A DNA stretch of 64,000 nucleotides. It comes from Halodesulfovibrio aestuarii DSM 17919 = ATCC 29578 (lineage in GTDB: Bacteria; Desulfobacterota; Desulfovibrionia; Desulfovibrionales; Desulfovibrionaceae). The stretch spans positions 744,001-808,000 of the forward strand of contig NZ_ARQF01000021.1 of the NCBI RefSeq assembly GCF_000384815.1. The letters are read 5' to 3'. The notes below the pieces were generated by a model. That model made no database searches. It was not told the origin of the DNA and saw only the letters and a list, made by a program, of their open reading frames with translations. The position numbers and the translations under genes are program-made. This document shows, piece after piece, positions 18,200-28,200 of the stretch (the stretch's first letter is position 1; the number at the start of each line of letters is the position of its first letter).

Positions 18200-18243
18200 T
18201 GTATACTACGTTCTTGAATAAGGTTTGGTCACAAAAAAAAATA

Positions 18244-18266
18244 TTTCATATGTTTTTCATATGAAA
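18244..18266. promoter_or_regulatory. perfect inverted repeat upstream of ECF operon
   Basis: TTTCATATG (18244-18252), loop TTTTT, CATATGAAA (18258-18266). It is a 9-base perfect dyad about 45 bases before the sigma gene. It has the size and symmetry of a dimer operator; no U-tract fits termination. Confidence 0.45.
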
Positions 18267-18290
18267 ACAGACGATAATGTATCGAAACAA

Positions 18291-18322
18291 AAAAAAGCAG
18301 CAGGTGTCTCTGCCGCTTTTTT
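18291..18322. terminator. hairpin with flanking A/T runs
   Basis: AAAAAAGCaGCAG ... CTGCcGCTTTTTT around GTGTCT. It looks like a Rho-independent terminator and reads so on either strand, but no gene ends right beside it. The remaining gap to 18726 (about 400 bases, AT-rich) holds nothing I can name. Confidence 0.55.
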
Positions 18323-18726
18323 ATCTATTGACCGCTTAGTCTGCCAGCTTTTATTTCTCACTTTTACCTCGTTTCCTCGTCAGTACAAGACGAAAAACAC
18401 AAATATAGTAAGTAATACAATAGATACCTCAGCAAACAATACTCTGTAATAATTGTGTACCACCACCTCAAGAATTTATAAGAATTCTTTACGGAAGTTT
18501 TAGCGTCTGCAACGCGTTCATATCTTGATGAAGATTTTTTATTAAAAACAAATGCAAAATGTTGAAGGCAGATGTTCACTCAGCTGACCTTATTATTTTA
18601 TAAAGTCACAATGAATTCTTGCTGTAGCTACTCAGTTTTATATAGACATCATTATCGAAAAAGCATACATCTCCTTAGCTTTAAAAAATGCCTCTTGTTT
18701 TCATGTAAAAAACCTATAAGAACAAT

Positions 18727-19164
18727 ATGTTAGAAAAAGAAACACTTGGTTGGAAGGAATGGGTTTCTCTTCCGGATTTTGGTATTTCGTGCATTCTCTC
18801 CAAAGTGGATACCGGAGCCAGAACGTCTTCGCTTCATACAATAAATGAAGAAGCATTCATCAAGGACAATTCAGAGTGGGTTCGCTTTACCATTGCACTT
18901 GATTCTCGAGAAAATAGAACGATTACAGCTGAAGCTCCGATATCGGCAAGGCGCATCGTTACAAATTCCGGTGGGCAGACTGAAGAACGATTTGTTATTG
19001 AAACTCAGCTTTGCATTGGTAACTGGCGCAGTTTGGCTGAAGTTACCTTAACCCGCCGTAAGGGTATGAAGTGCCGTATGCTCATTGGCCGCACGGCTAT
19101 GTCTGGAACAGCAATTGTTGATCCAGAACATGCTTTTTTACATCAAACTCCATTATGTGATTAA
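18727..19164 (+). CDS. RimK-associated aspartic protease (ATP-dependent zinc protease family)
   Basis: 145 residues. The motif [13 protein letters not shown] places it in the Pfam Zn_protease/RimB-like family of retropepsin-fold proteins; the Asp of DTGA is the catalytic residue of that fold. The C-terminal IGRTAMSG segment matches the family. The gene lies four bases before rimK, the usual partnership. In characterised cases this family trims the poly-glutamate tails that RimK adds. The length is normal for the family. Confidence 0.85.
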   Translation: MLEKETLGWKEWVSLPDFGISCILSKVDTGARTSSLHTINEEAFIKDNSEWVRFTIALDSRENRTITAEAPISARRIVTNSGGQTEERFVIETQLCIGNWRSLAEVTLTRRKGMKCRMLIGRTAMSGTAIVDPEHAFLHQTPLCD

Positions 19165-19168
19165 ATTA

Positions 19169-20074
19169 ATGAAGATAGCTATCCTTTCCAGAAAGGCTGA
19201 ACTGTACTCCACCAATCGGCTTGTAGAAGCAGCGGAAGTACGTGGCCATGAGGTTGAAGTAATCAACCCGTTACGCTGTTACATGAACATTACTGCTCAT
19301 AATCCTGCGGTATATTACCGGGGTGAAGAGTTGAAAAATATTGACGCAATCATCCCTCGTATTGGCGCTTCCATAACATTTTATGGAACAGCCGTTGTAC
19401 GGCAATTTGAAATGATGGGGGTATATAGCGTAAACGAATCCGTTGCGATTACCCGCTCCAGAGATAAGTTACGCAGCTTGCAGCTCCTTGCAAGAAAAGG
19501 GATCGGGCTTCCGGTCACAGGCTTTGCCAATTCTACTGCTTACACACAGGATCTTATCGATCTGGTCGGAGGAGCACCGCTTGTTGTAAAGCTTCTTGAG
19601 GGTACACAAGGTGTGGGCGTTGTACTGGCAGAAACTCATTCTGCTGCCGAAAGCGTGATTGAAGCTTTTCGGGGGCTTAAAGCTAACTTTATTGTCCAAG
19701 AATATATTAAGGAAGCAAAAGGTAGCGATATCCGGTGCATTGTTGTCGGAGGAAAGGTCGTGGCTTCGATGATGCGCAAAGGGAAGGAAGGAGAATTCCG
19801 TTCTAACCTACACCGAGGTGGTTCTGCTTCTGTTGTTCGTATTACTCCTGAAGAACGCTCTACTGCCGTCAGGGCTGCAAAGATTATGGGACTGGGAGTA
19901 GCCGGCGTAGATTTATTACGTTCAAATCATGGCCCTGTTGTCATGGAAGTCAACTCTTCGCCGGGTTTGGAAGGAGTCGAGGGAGCCACGGGAAAAGATA
20001 TTGCCGGTATAATCATCGATCATATCGCTAAGAACGCCTGCCCAGGAAATACCAGAACAAAAGGCAAAGGTTAG
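19169..20074 (+). CDS. rimK: RimK-family ATP-grasp alpha-L-glutamate ligase
   Basis: ATP-grasp ligase of 301 residues; the E. coli enzyme adds glutamates to the C-terminus of ribosomal protein S6. The start is the ATG at 19169, just after the protease stop. Visible features are the KIAILSRK start, [12 protein letters not shown], the ATP-grasp lysine strand [15 protein letters not shown], the [17 protein letters not shown] glycine/acid segment and the metal-binding end [17 protein letters not shown]. The protein is full length with no missing residues. Together with the preceding protease it forms a modification/trimming pair. Confidence 0.9.
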   Translation: MKIAILSRKAELYSTNRLVEAAEVRGHEVEVINPLRCYMNITAHNPAVYYRGEELKNIDAIIPRIGASITFYGTAVVRQFEMMGVYSVNESVAITRSRDKLRSLQLLARKGIGLPVTGFANSTAYTQDLIDLVGGAPLVVKLLEGTQGVGVVLAETHSAAESVIEAFRGLKANFIVQEYIKEAKGSDIRCIVVGGKVVASMMRKGKEGEFRSNLHRGGSASVVRITPEERSTAVRAAKIMGLGVAGVDLLRSNHGPVVMEVNSSPGLEGVEGATGKDIAGIIIDHIAKNACPGNTRTKGKG

Positions 20075-20101
20075 CCTTTTAAAAAATAAATCTGCAAATG
20101 C

Positions 20102-20135
20102 AAAAAGAGGAGCTCTTGGAACTCCTCTTTTTTTG
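20102..20135 (+). terminator. Rho-independent terminator after rimK
   Basis: AAAAGAGGAG and CTCCTCTTTT with a 9-base loop, followed by more T. It lies about 30 bases after the rimK stop. Confidence 0.9.
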
Positions 20136-20186
20136 GGTACTGAACCCATGTGTCTGGATACGTATTGGGCATAACCAACTGTCCGA

Positions 20187-20510
20187 CTAGTAGTCCTTTT
20201 CCCGCATTCTACGCGGCTCTTTGCGGCCGGATGACCAGTCGGCATCAAATTCATCTTGCCACAAGTCGTCTTCAGTTACAGAGGCGGAACGAATAACGAG
20301 ATAATCTAACTGACCGTCTCTACGAATGTAGCCTGAGACATCAAGCCACTCACCAATGTATGAAAGTAAATTTAAACCACTACGATTTTCTTCTACTACA
20401 TATCCATCATTAGTTGTTGTAACTAACATTAAACCTTCAGGCTCGTCGCAATTCTTGATCCAAGGTTGTAATGTTCCGCTTAGTTGAACTGTTTTCTGTT
20501 CACGACTCAT
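20187..20510 (-). CDS. small OB-fold-like protein (paralogue of the 21.2 kb gene)
   Basis: 107 residues from the ATG at 20510 with a GGAG site. No signal peptide. The core reads LSGTLQPWIKN ... GYVVEENRSGLNLLSYIGEW + LDVSGYIRRDGQLDYLVIRS, a five-strand pattern with the VxGxIxxDG turn of OB-fold proteins. It lines up by eye with the protein encoded at 21191-21484 (GVLVP...VIENLSQHANLLE...LLKGFISSDG), so the two are paralogues. An acidic/basic tail (DEFDADWSSGRKEPRRMREK) is added. Function unknown; nucleic-acid or metal binding cannot be told apart. Confidence 0.65.
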   Translation of the reverse strand: MSREQKTVQLSGTLQPWIKNCDEPEGLMLVTTTNDGYVVEENRSGLNLLSYIGEWLDVSGYIRRDGQLDYLVIRSASVTEDDLWQDEFDADWSSGRKEPRRMREKDY

Positions 20511-20855
20511 AACGTTCTCCAAACTTATGATCCTGACAAACAGGGTCCCTGCACCTCCAAACAACATGAAGAGAACTTCAGCTATTAGGCATGGGGCTTT
20601 TGGGATGTTAATTTGTTAGGGTGCCCCGACAAATTGCCGGAGCACCATCCAGTGCGGCACGCTGCTAATGTACATCCACAGCTGATAAAGTGTTGTATGT
20701 TTCAGTATAAATAAGTGTTAGCTCCCGAAGGATATGAGCAATATCGAGTGCTACAGATATTAGTTATTCGACCTACAACTAACTATAAAAGACTCTTTAC
20801 ACGTTGCTTCAAAGATATCTAAAGAGTTTGAGGAAATACATTTAACAGAAGATAG
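20511..20855. other. intergenic gap without recognised content
   Basis: The 345-base gap between two minus-strand genes has no open frame with a credible start and no strong hairpin that I can see. It presumably carries the promoter of the 20187-20510 gene. Confidence 0.4.
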
Positions 20856-21194
20856 TTAGGATCCTTCTTTGCCGTCAGATTCGGTATCTACCTCTGACGG
20901 AAGATCTCCACCTTCATAAACATCTATACTGGTGACTTTGAATGCCGGTTTTTTATTTACGGTGACATAGTCACCGAACACTTCAACCTGCATACCTTCG
21001 AGCGAGATATCCTCAAAATTTAAAAGCAAAAATTCATACTCACCGTCATCGAGATAGAAATTTTGGCCCTTAACAGTGATGCTACCTGCAATGACTGCAT
21101 TCGGTTCAACAACTTCATATTGTTCCGCCCTGCATTCGCCAATTACCAGCAGTGCCATAACTATGCTTAAGCATAGAGAAATCATTTTTCTCAT
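20856..21194 (-). CDS. small secreted OB-fold-like protein
   Basis: 112 residues with a signal peptide (MRKMISLCLSIVMALLVIGE..., cleaved near CRA). The mature part reads AVIAGSITVKGQNFYLDDGE, then LEGMQVEVFGDYVTVNKKPA and KVTSIDVYEG, the strand spacing of a bacterial OB-fold periplasmic protein. An acidic tail (EVDTESDGKEG) ends it. The start overlaps the stop of the upstream gene by four bases (ATGA), so they are co-translated. The role is unknown. Confidence 0.6.
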   Translation of the reverse strand: MRKMISLCLSIVMALLVIGECRAEQYEVVEPNAVIAGSITVKGQNFYLDDGEYEFLLLNFEDISLEGMQVEVFGDYVTVNKKPAFKVTSIDVYEGGDLPSEVDTESDGKEGS

Positions 21195-21484
21195 ATTGTG
21201 TTCCGACTGTTAAAAAAATCTGATTTAACAAAAGGAATTACTTTTTTTACGTTGATAGTCTCTGTTGTCCCATCACTGCTAATAAAACCCTTCAGCAACA
21301 CCGGTTCTCGTAATAACTCCAACAGATTTGCGTGCTGTGAAAGATTTTCAATAACAATTTCACGCTCACCAGCGCAGGCAATTGAAACTTTCAATATATT
21401 AAATTGATCATCCCTTTCGTAAGGAACCAAAACACCAAGAACGTCTTGAAGTGTGCCACATTTTTTTTGTTTCAAGGTATCCAT
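21191..21484 (-). CDS. small OB-fold-like cytoplasmic protein
   Basis: 97 residues, with GAGGTGT before the ATG. The sequence DVLGVLVPYERDD ... REIVIENLSQHANLLELL + LKGFISSDGTTETINVKKV aligns with the neighbouring 20187-20510 product. It has no export signal, while its co-translated downstream partner does, so a cytoplasmic and a periplasmic form of a similar fold are made together. Family not recognised. Confidence 0.6.
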   Translation of the reverse strand: MDTLKQKKCGTLQDVLGVLVPYERDDQFNILKVSIACAGEREIVIENLSQHANLLELLREPVLLKGFISSDGTTETINVKKVIPFVKSDFFNSRNTI

Positions 21485-21575
21485 TTTGACACCTCACTGT
21501 GTTTACTTTGCTAAAGCATAGAAAGTGCCAAAGCGTTAAGTATCTGTTTTTATTTGTTTTCACTTTGTTTGTTTA

Positions 21576-21628
21576 CAAAAAAAAGAACCACCAGTTCTTA
21601 TTTCTAAAACGTGGTGATTCTTTTTTTG
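21576..21628. terminator. hairpin with T/A runs
   Basis: AAAAGAAcCACCA pairs with TGGTGaTTCTTTT across about 20 bases, with A/T runs outside. It lies between the sigma-54 regulator gene (minus, ending at 21736) and the 21484 gene start. Confidence 0.6.
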
Positions 21629-21680
21629 AATGAAGTTATCTTTTTTTATCTAATTAGCTAAGATTAAAGACTAATTGATA

Positions 21681-21737
21681 AATTAAAAAACGGAACTATA
21701 GATTCTTATTGTGTCAAAACAAGAACTTACAGTTCCT
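21681..21737 (-). terminator. terminator of the sigma-54 regulator gene
   Basis: On the minus strand GGAACT ... AAGTTCTTG pairs with CAATAAGAA ... AGTTCC and is followed by GTTTTTTAATTT. The hairpin begins within the stop region of the regulator gene. Confidence 0.65.
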
Positions 21738-23127
21738 ACTTAAAGTCATCTTTTGTTAACTCATGCTTTTGCATTAGCTTATGAATTTGACGTGTTGTAA
21801 TGCCTGCCTGTTTTGCTGCTTTATTAATTTTCCCCTTAGTAGCCTGTAGCAACTCCGAAAGATATATATATTCGAATTGGTTAACAACGTTTTGCCGAGC
21901 TTCACCAAGTGGGACTGATATATCTGCCTGCGTATCAAGTGTAGCACTCGAAAGCGCTGAAATTTCGTTAGGTATGTTTTCCAACCGAATAAACTTGTCA
22001 GTTTCAAGGATGCAAGCACGCTCGATAATATTTTCCAATTCCCGCACGTTTCCCGGCCATGAATAACGTTTAAAGGCAGCCAGGACTTTAGGATGAAGGC
22101 CAACAATATCTTTACCAAGCATATGGTTGCAGTCCTGAATAAAAGTTTTGGCAAAAGAGGCAATATCTTCTTTTCGCTCCCTAAGGGATGGGATGCGGAT
22201 AGGGAATACATTCAATCTATAGTACAAGTCCTTACGAAATGTCCCGAGTTCACACTGCCGCCACAAGTCATCATTAGTCGCCGCGATAATACGTACATCA
22301 ACAAAATGCTCCTTATCGCTTCCCACACGTTGAATGGTACGTTCTTGAAGGACATGGAGAAGCTTTATCTGCATTGAGGGAGTAATTGTTCCGATTTCAT
22401 CCAGAAAAAGCGTCCCTCCTTCAGCCGCACCAAACTTACCGATAGTGTCTTTTAAAGCTCCTGTAAAAGCTCCTCGAGTATGTCCGAACAGTTCACTTTC
22501 GATCAGAGAATCCGGTATAGCTCCGCAATGCAGGCTAACAAACGGTTTATCTCTTCTTGTACTATGAGAATGAATGAGCTTTGCAAGAACACTTTTTCCG
22601 ATACCAGTCTCACCAGTTAAAAGAACCGTTGTTTTGGTTGCAGCCATCTGCCTGACCATGGAAAAAACTTCACGCATCAACGGGCTATTTGTTTTCACAA
22701 GCTGTAGCGCCTTCTCATTCCAGAAATCATCTTGGAGATAGCTCAGCTCATGTTTACGTGCTAGATCACGATCTAACCGCGAAAGTACCAGAGTTACCTC
22801 TGAATGCATAAGCGGGTATGCCAGATAATCCACTGCACCGGCATTAATGCCCTCAATTGCATATCTGATCTCAGTTGAATTGACCAAAATAACAACATCC
22901 GCACTAGAAGCTTCCTTCCATATATAATTCAGCCCCTCAGAAATATCGACTTTGTCCCCGAGCAGTAAGCTGTGGTCAACAAAAAAAACATCTATGTGGC
23001 TGTTTGTTGTGGCACTGACTAACTCACAGGCAGTATTGACTTTGATATCAGGTTGTATCGCAAGGATACTGCGCTTGAGCATTTCACTGGCTTCAACATG
23101 TGGGGTAACAATTTGGTATTGTAACAT
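21736..23127 (-). CDS. sigma-54 activator with degenerate receiver domain
   Basis: 463 residues, NtrC architecture. The receiver-like domain (1-120) keeps an Asp at 51 (FFVDHS) but lacks the N-terminal acidic pair (IVTPHVEA) and has Tyr104 where Lys is invariant (DYLAYPL), so normal phosphorylation is doubtful. The AAA+ domain is intact: Walker A GETGIGKS (172-179), GAFTGA loop (219-224), Walker B GGTLFLDEIG (237-246), arginine finger region FRKDLYYRLNVFPI. The C-terminus has a Fis-type HTH (GKINKAAKQAGITTRQIHKL). AGGAA precedes the ATG. No kinase gene is adjacent; the divergent neighbour is a carboxylate transporter, its likely target. Confidence 0.88.
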   Translation of the reverse strand: MLQYQIVTPHVEASEMLKRSILAIQPDIKVNTACELVSATTNSHIDVFFVDHSLLLGDKVDISEGLNYIWKEASSADVVILVNSTEIRYAIEGINAGAVDYLAYPLMHSEVTLVLSRLDRDLARKHELSYLQDDFWNEKALQLVKTNSPLMREVFSMVRQMAATKTTVLLTGETGIGKSVLAKLIHSHSTRRDKPFVSLHCGAIPDSLIESELFGHTRGAFTGALKDTIGKFGAAEGGTLFLDEIGTITPSMQIKLLHVLQERTIQRVGSDKEHFVDVRIIAATNDDLWRQCELGTFRKDLYYRLNVFPIRIPSLRERKEDIASFAKTFIQDCNHMLGKDIVGLHPKVLAAFKRYSWPGNVRELENIIERACILETDKFIRLENIPNEISALSSATLDTQADISVPLGEARQNVVNQFEYIYLSELLQATKGKINKAAKQAGITTRQIHKLMQKHELTKDDFK

Positions 23128-23162
23128 TGTAAATTCCTATTAATGAAATTTACGAAGTTACA

Positions 23163-23358
23163 TATATCTTGGCAATAAAAAATAGTCTTATTCCCCTCCT
23201 CTCTTTCCTCGTGGTGACCAATTTAGTTTATATATTTAGCTGCCTCAGCCTATAAAAACATTTCCTTTTAGCCACATTGCAATTCGCTACTCAAAAAGAT
23301 GCTTTGAACTAACATTCACTGTTATACCTACGAAAAGTTGTTAATTTGCCAAGATATA
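23163..23358. repeat. separated 13-base inverted repeat in divergent promoter region
   Basis: TATATCTTGGCAA at 23163-23175 and its exact complement TTGCCAAGATATA at 23346-23358 lie 170 bases apart in the gap between the divergent sigma-54 activator and DASS transporter genes. They could be two binding sites of the activator. The rest of the 394-base gap shows no clear -24/-12 element. Confidence 0.5.
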
Positions 23359-23521
23359 CTGGTGAAATATCGATCAAAATATATAATTAGATAAGTACAG
23401 AAGAGGTCTCTACAGAACATGCATCGGTCGTGTGGTGGGACTAATCTATTTCTAACCCATCTCCTCAAAGCTAGATGCAGTATCATAATTGTTCATCTGC
23501 TCGTAACCAATGGAGAGATAA

Positions 23522-24925
23522 ATGCGCGAATATATCCTTAAGCTTTCACCTGTTATTGTTGCCATAGGTATGGCTTTGTTTCCTGCTCCGGAGGGACTAT
23601 CAATTGAAGGCTGGTACTTTCTGAGTATTTTTATTGGCGTTATTGTCGGGCTCATAATTGAGCCGGTCCCTGCGGCACTTGTGGGCTTTGTCGGGGTGTC
23701 GATAGTCGCCACATTAGGCTTGATCGGCAATCCTACCGCCAGTCGAAACTGGGCTCTCTCAGGCTTTTCCAATGGCGTTATATGGCTCGTTTTTTCTGCA
23801 TTTATGTTTGCATTAGGGTATAAAAAGACAGGACTTGGGAGACGTATCAGTTTAGTCCTGATACGGTTCCTAGGTAAAAATACGCTTGGACTTGGTTATG
23901 CAATTGCTTTTTCTGACGCGATACTGGCTCCATTTATGCCTTCAAATACAGCAAGAAGCGCAGGCACAATTTATCCGATTGTGAGTAATATTCCACCGAT
24001 GTTCAACTCTACTCCGGATCATGAACCACGCAAGATAGGTTCGTATTTAACGTGGGTTGGTATTGCCTCAACATGTGTCACCAGCTCTATGTTCTTAACA
24101 GCATTAGCTCCAAACTTACTGGCCATCGATATCATCGCCCAGACAACAAAAGTTCAGATCACCTGGGGACAATGGGCAAAAATAATGATTCCTGCCATGC
24201 TCCCTCTTTTTATCCTCACACCTTGGCTTGCTTATATAATTTACCCTCCAACTCAAAAAAGATCACCGGAGGCCCCTGCCTGGGCTGCAGAAGAACTTAA
24301 TAAACTTGGAGCAATAAGCCGAAAAGAGCTTATGATGCTGGGTTATGCTATATTGGCACTCATTTTATGGATTTTTGGCAAAGAGCTTGGCATAAACAGT
24401 ACCGTCGCAGCTATACTGGTTCTTTCTTTTATGGTTCTGAGCAATATACTCACGTGGGATGACGTCATAAGTAATAAAAGCGCATGGAACGTTCTGGTCT
24501 GGTTCGCAACTCTTGTTGCAATGGCCTCCGGATTAAAGAAAACTGGCGTGCTTCTTTGGATCGGCAAACTTGCTGCAAGTCATCTGCATGGCTTGCCTCC
24601 ATCTTCCGTGGCGTTATTCCTCGTTCTCATGTTTTTCGTCCTTCATTACTTCTTTGCCAGCACTACGGCGCATACAACAGCCCTTATGCCCTTATTTATG
24701 GTAACCGCAGTCTCTCTTTTACCACCTGAAATGCTTCCACGAATTGCCCTTATGCTCGCAGCAAGCCTTGGTCTCATGGGTATTATTACACCATACGCAA
24801 CTGGCCCATCTCCAATTTGGTATGGTTCCGGATTCATTAGTCAAGCTCGCTGGTGGTTTCTAGGCATCATTTTTGGCGGCCTTTATGTCGCTACAATGCT
24901 ATTGCTTACCACCTTGTACGTATAG
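23522..24925 (+). CDS. DASS-family anion:Na+ symporter (dicarboxylate/2-oxoglutarate type)
   Basis: 467 residues with about 12 membrane segments. It has the SLC13/DASS pattern: an early GFSNGVIWLVFSAFMFALGYKKTGLGRRI segment, a first hairpin ILAPFMPSNTARSAGTIYPI with the SNT sodium/carboxylate motif, and a second copy near FFASTTAHTTALMPLF. The best comparison is with the CitT/TtdT/2-oxoglutarate-malate translocators. GGAGAG precedes the ATG. It is probably regulated by the divergent sigma-54 activator. The substrate is likely a di- or tricarboxylate; which one cannot be seen. Confidence 0.85.
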   Translation: MREYILKLSPVIVAIGMALFPAPEGLSIEGWYFLSIFIGVIVGLIIEPVPAALVGFVGVSIVATLGLIGNPTASRNWALSGFSNGVIWLVFSAFMFALGYKKTGLGRRISLVLIRFLGKNTLGLGYAIAFSDAILAPFMPSNTARSAGTIYPIVSNIPPMFNSTPDHEPRKIGSYLTWVGIASTCVTSSMFLTALAPNLLAIDIIAQTTKVQITWGQWAKIMIPAMLPLFILTPWLAYIIYPPTQKRSPEAPAWAAEELNKLGAISRKELMMLGYAILALILWIFGKELGINSTVAAILVLSFMVLSNILTWDDVISNKSAWNVLVWFATLVAMASGLKKTGVLLWIGKLAASHLHGLPPSSVALFLVLMFFVLHYFFASTTAHTTALMPLFMVTAVSLLPPEMLPRIALMLAASLGLMGIITPYATGPSPIWYGSGFISQARWWFLGIIFGGLYVATMLLLTTLYV

Positions 24926-24927
24926 AT

Positions 24928-24975
24928 AGACATAAAAAAGGACTTGCTGATATCAGCAAGTCCTTTTTTATGTCT
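24928..24975. terminator. 48-base perfect palindrome, Rho-independent terminator
   Basis: Every base from 24928 to 24975 pairs around the centre 24951/24952; the core arm is AAAAAAGGACTTGCTGAT. The T-run ends the plus-strand transcript of the transporter. The following gap to 25233 (about 258 bases, AT-rich) holds nothing I can name besides the ribosome site AAAGGA of the next gene. Confidence 0.9.
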
Positions 24976-25233
24976 TGTTCCCAGATGTCGTTTTTTATTA
25001 ATATATTTAGAAGGTTATCTTTTTTTATTAATAACTATAAAAGGTAAGCAAAAAAGCAACAGCTTTCCTCCATAGAGACATAACCAGTCGCTTCTCAGAC
25101 TATTCCAGCAGCAAATAGAAACAAAAAAAGAAATACTAGTATATCTAACATATTATCGTGGAATATACGTAGAGGGATAGTAAGTTGCAACGATATAAGC
25201 CAGCATTAATGAGACTAATGAAAGGATTACCTT

Positions 25234-28200
25234 ATGCGTTTTTTGAAAAAATTCGGCTTGCGAGGAAAAATCTACCTCTCCTTTCTACTCATTGTCTTTA
25301 TTATGCTTGCCTCGATCGCTTTAACCCTACCTCCGATTAAAAAAAGCTTTGAAAAAACCATAAAAAAAGAAATCCAAACGAACACATTGCTTGTTGGAAA
25401 TATGGCAGGAAAACTCCTTAATGAATCTATTAAACAGTATCTTAAAGGAGTCACAGACGCGGATATGCGCATTGTTGAAAAAATTTACAACAAATACAGA
25501 AACAAAGAGTTGACATTAGAACAAGCGCAAAATTTTTCAAAATCTTTTATAAATGCGCAACAAATTGGAGAAGCAGGATTTACGTTTATTATTACTCCCG
25601 AAAACCGAATTACAAAAAGTTTAACAATGCAAATGGAACAATGTGCAAAAGAATTTTCTCCAGCATTTATTAACAAATTGTTAACTCAAAAAGAAGGATA
25701 CCTGCGTTTAGCAAAAAGCAAAGAAAGCTTGTCAAAAGATGATATTGCTTACTTAAGCTATTTTGCGCCATGGAAATGGACTGTATGCGCTATTTCAAAT
25801 CAAATAGGAATACACTCCATTATCGATTTGGCGAATTTTAGAAAAATAATTACAGATGCAGACCTTAGTCCGTCAGCAGGAAGCTATGTTGCAATTTTTG
25901 AATTAGATGGCCGTCTGCTACGTCATCCGTTTCTTACAAATGAAAACACGCTGGACTTACAAGATCCTAAAACAAAAAGATTCTTCCTTCGAGAAGTCGT
26001 TGACTCCATAAAAGCTAAGGGGCTTCAGCATCTACAATCAGGTTGGATTGAATATAATTTTACAATACGCGAAAATCCAGACACGTATGGTGCAAAAACT
26101 CTCTACTACGTGTATCAGCCTGAAAATAAATGGTGCGTTGTTACAGTTATTAATAAAAAGGATCTGCTACGACCATATACTAAGCTCTTTCTCGATTTAA
26201 GAATAGTTGTTGCCGTTATGCTGTTCTCAGTGATTTTACTCGCCTTCCTTTCATCTAATTCTCTGGTTAAACGTATTTTTGCGCTGAAAAATGCCGCTCG
26301 GAAGCTTTCAGAAAACGATTTTGATATTAGCCTTAAAAAGCATGCTAATGATGAGATTGGGGAACTTGAAGAGGCTTTTAGTGACGCCAGTGAAAAAATA
26401 TCATCACTTACGTTAAGCCAGAAAAAACTAAATGAGAATCTTGAAAGGATTGTTGAAGAGCGAACAGATGCTTTGCACCTTGCGTTACAAAAAGCAGAGT
26501 CTGCAACTAAGGCTAAATCAGAATTTCTTGCAAATATGAGTCATGAGATACGCACCCCTATTAATGCCATAACAGGGTTAACGTATCTTATGCAGCAGCA
26601 GGATACTCCCCCAAAGCAAAAACGATACATCACCAAAATTGAAATAGCGACACAGTCTCTTTCAGGAATTATTGATGACATTTTAGACTATTCCAAAATC
26701 GAAGCAGGAAAACTTGATTTGGAAAACACGACATTTTACCTGCACGATGTAATGGAAAAAGTGTCAACGATTGTGGGGATGAAAGCAGCAGATAAGGAAC
26801 TTGATTTCATAGTAAGCTATGAACCGGACGTGCCTATGGCCTATTCAGGAGACCCGCTTCGCCTTGCTCAAATCATAACCAACTTAACGAACAATGCCAT
26901 AAAGTTTACTGAAAAAGGGGAAGTTGGAGTCTATATTACACGAGTGCAAAAAGATCACATACGTTTTGAAGTTAGAGACACAGGAATTGGACTGACAAAG
27001 GAAGAAGCGTCCAGACTTTTTAGGTCTTTTTCTCAAGCAGATACAAGTACGACTCGCAAATATGGCGGAACAGGACTTGGTCTTGCCATTTCAAAACAAC
27101 TTGTCCAACTAATGGGTGGGTATATATGGGTTCAAAGTGAAAAAGATAAAGGCACTTCATTCTTTTTCACTGTAAGACTTAAAGAAATTTCATCCCGAAA
27201 TAATGATCAAACAATGTTTACTAATAAACGAGTTTTGATAGTGGATGACAGTCCTTCCTGGCAGACTTCGCTTACAAATTTACTGTCCGTATATAATTTC
27301 GATATTGAAGTTGTCAGCAGCGGAGAAGAAGCTCTACAAAATATCAAAGAAAATCCACCGTATGATCTTATTTTAATGGACTGGAACATGCCAGGATTGA
27401 ATGGCATTGAAACTACGGAAAAACTTAACGCAACATTGCCGTCGCCTGCGCACCCAATTATTATGATTTCTGGGTATGATGAAGAGTATTACAAAGAAGA
27501 AGCTGCTCGGCATGGAATTACTACATTTTTACACAAACCGGTTAATCCTTCAGAGCTGTACAATATAATCATTTCTTACTTTGGGTCAGAAGTAAAAGAA
27601 GATATTAGCACTAAGGTAAAAAAAGTAAGTTTGAAAGAAGAGCTCGTCACAAGGAAAGGCAGCCACATTCTATTAGTTGAAGACAATAATCTTAATCGAG
27701 AGATCATTAAAGACATACTCGTTCACTCTGGTATCATAATTGACGAAGCTCATGATGGTTTGGAGGCTGTCGAAAAGTTAGCACAGCATCCGGATCGGTA
27801 CGAATTAATTTTTATGGATATTCAGATGCCTGTAATGGACGGATATACTGCTACAGCAAAAATACGAGCTACAGGCTCCAAAATTCCCATTGTAGCTCTT
27901 ACTGCTAACGCGATGGCATCTGATGTAGCGCGATCAAAAGAGGCTGGGATGGATAGTCATCTTAATAAACCGATCGATGTCGAAAAGTTTTTTGCAACAT
28001 TATTACGCTACTTATCTCCGAAAATTGATTTGAAAGAAGACGTATCAGATTATGTTGAGCCACAGGAGCAAGTTACGTTTAAATTTACCGCAATAGATGC
28101 TGAAACCGGTCTAAAATATATGAATGGCAATCTGGCTCTTTATTATAAAATTTTGCGTAACTTCCAATCTAATTACGAAGACGCGCATAATTCTCTCAAA

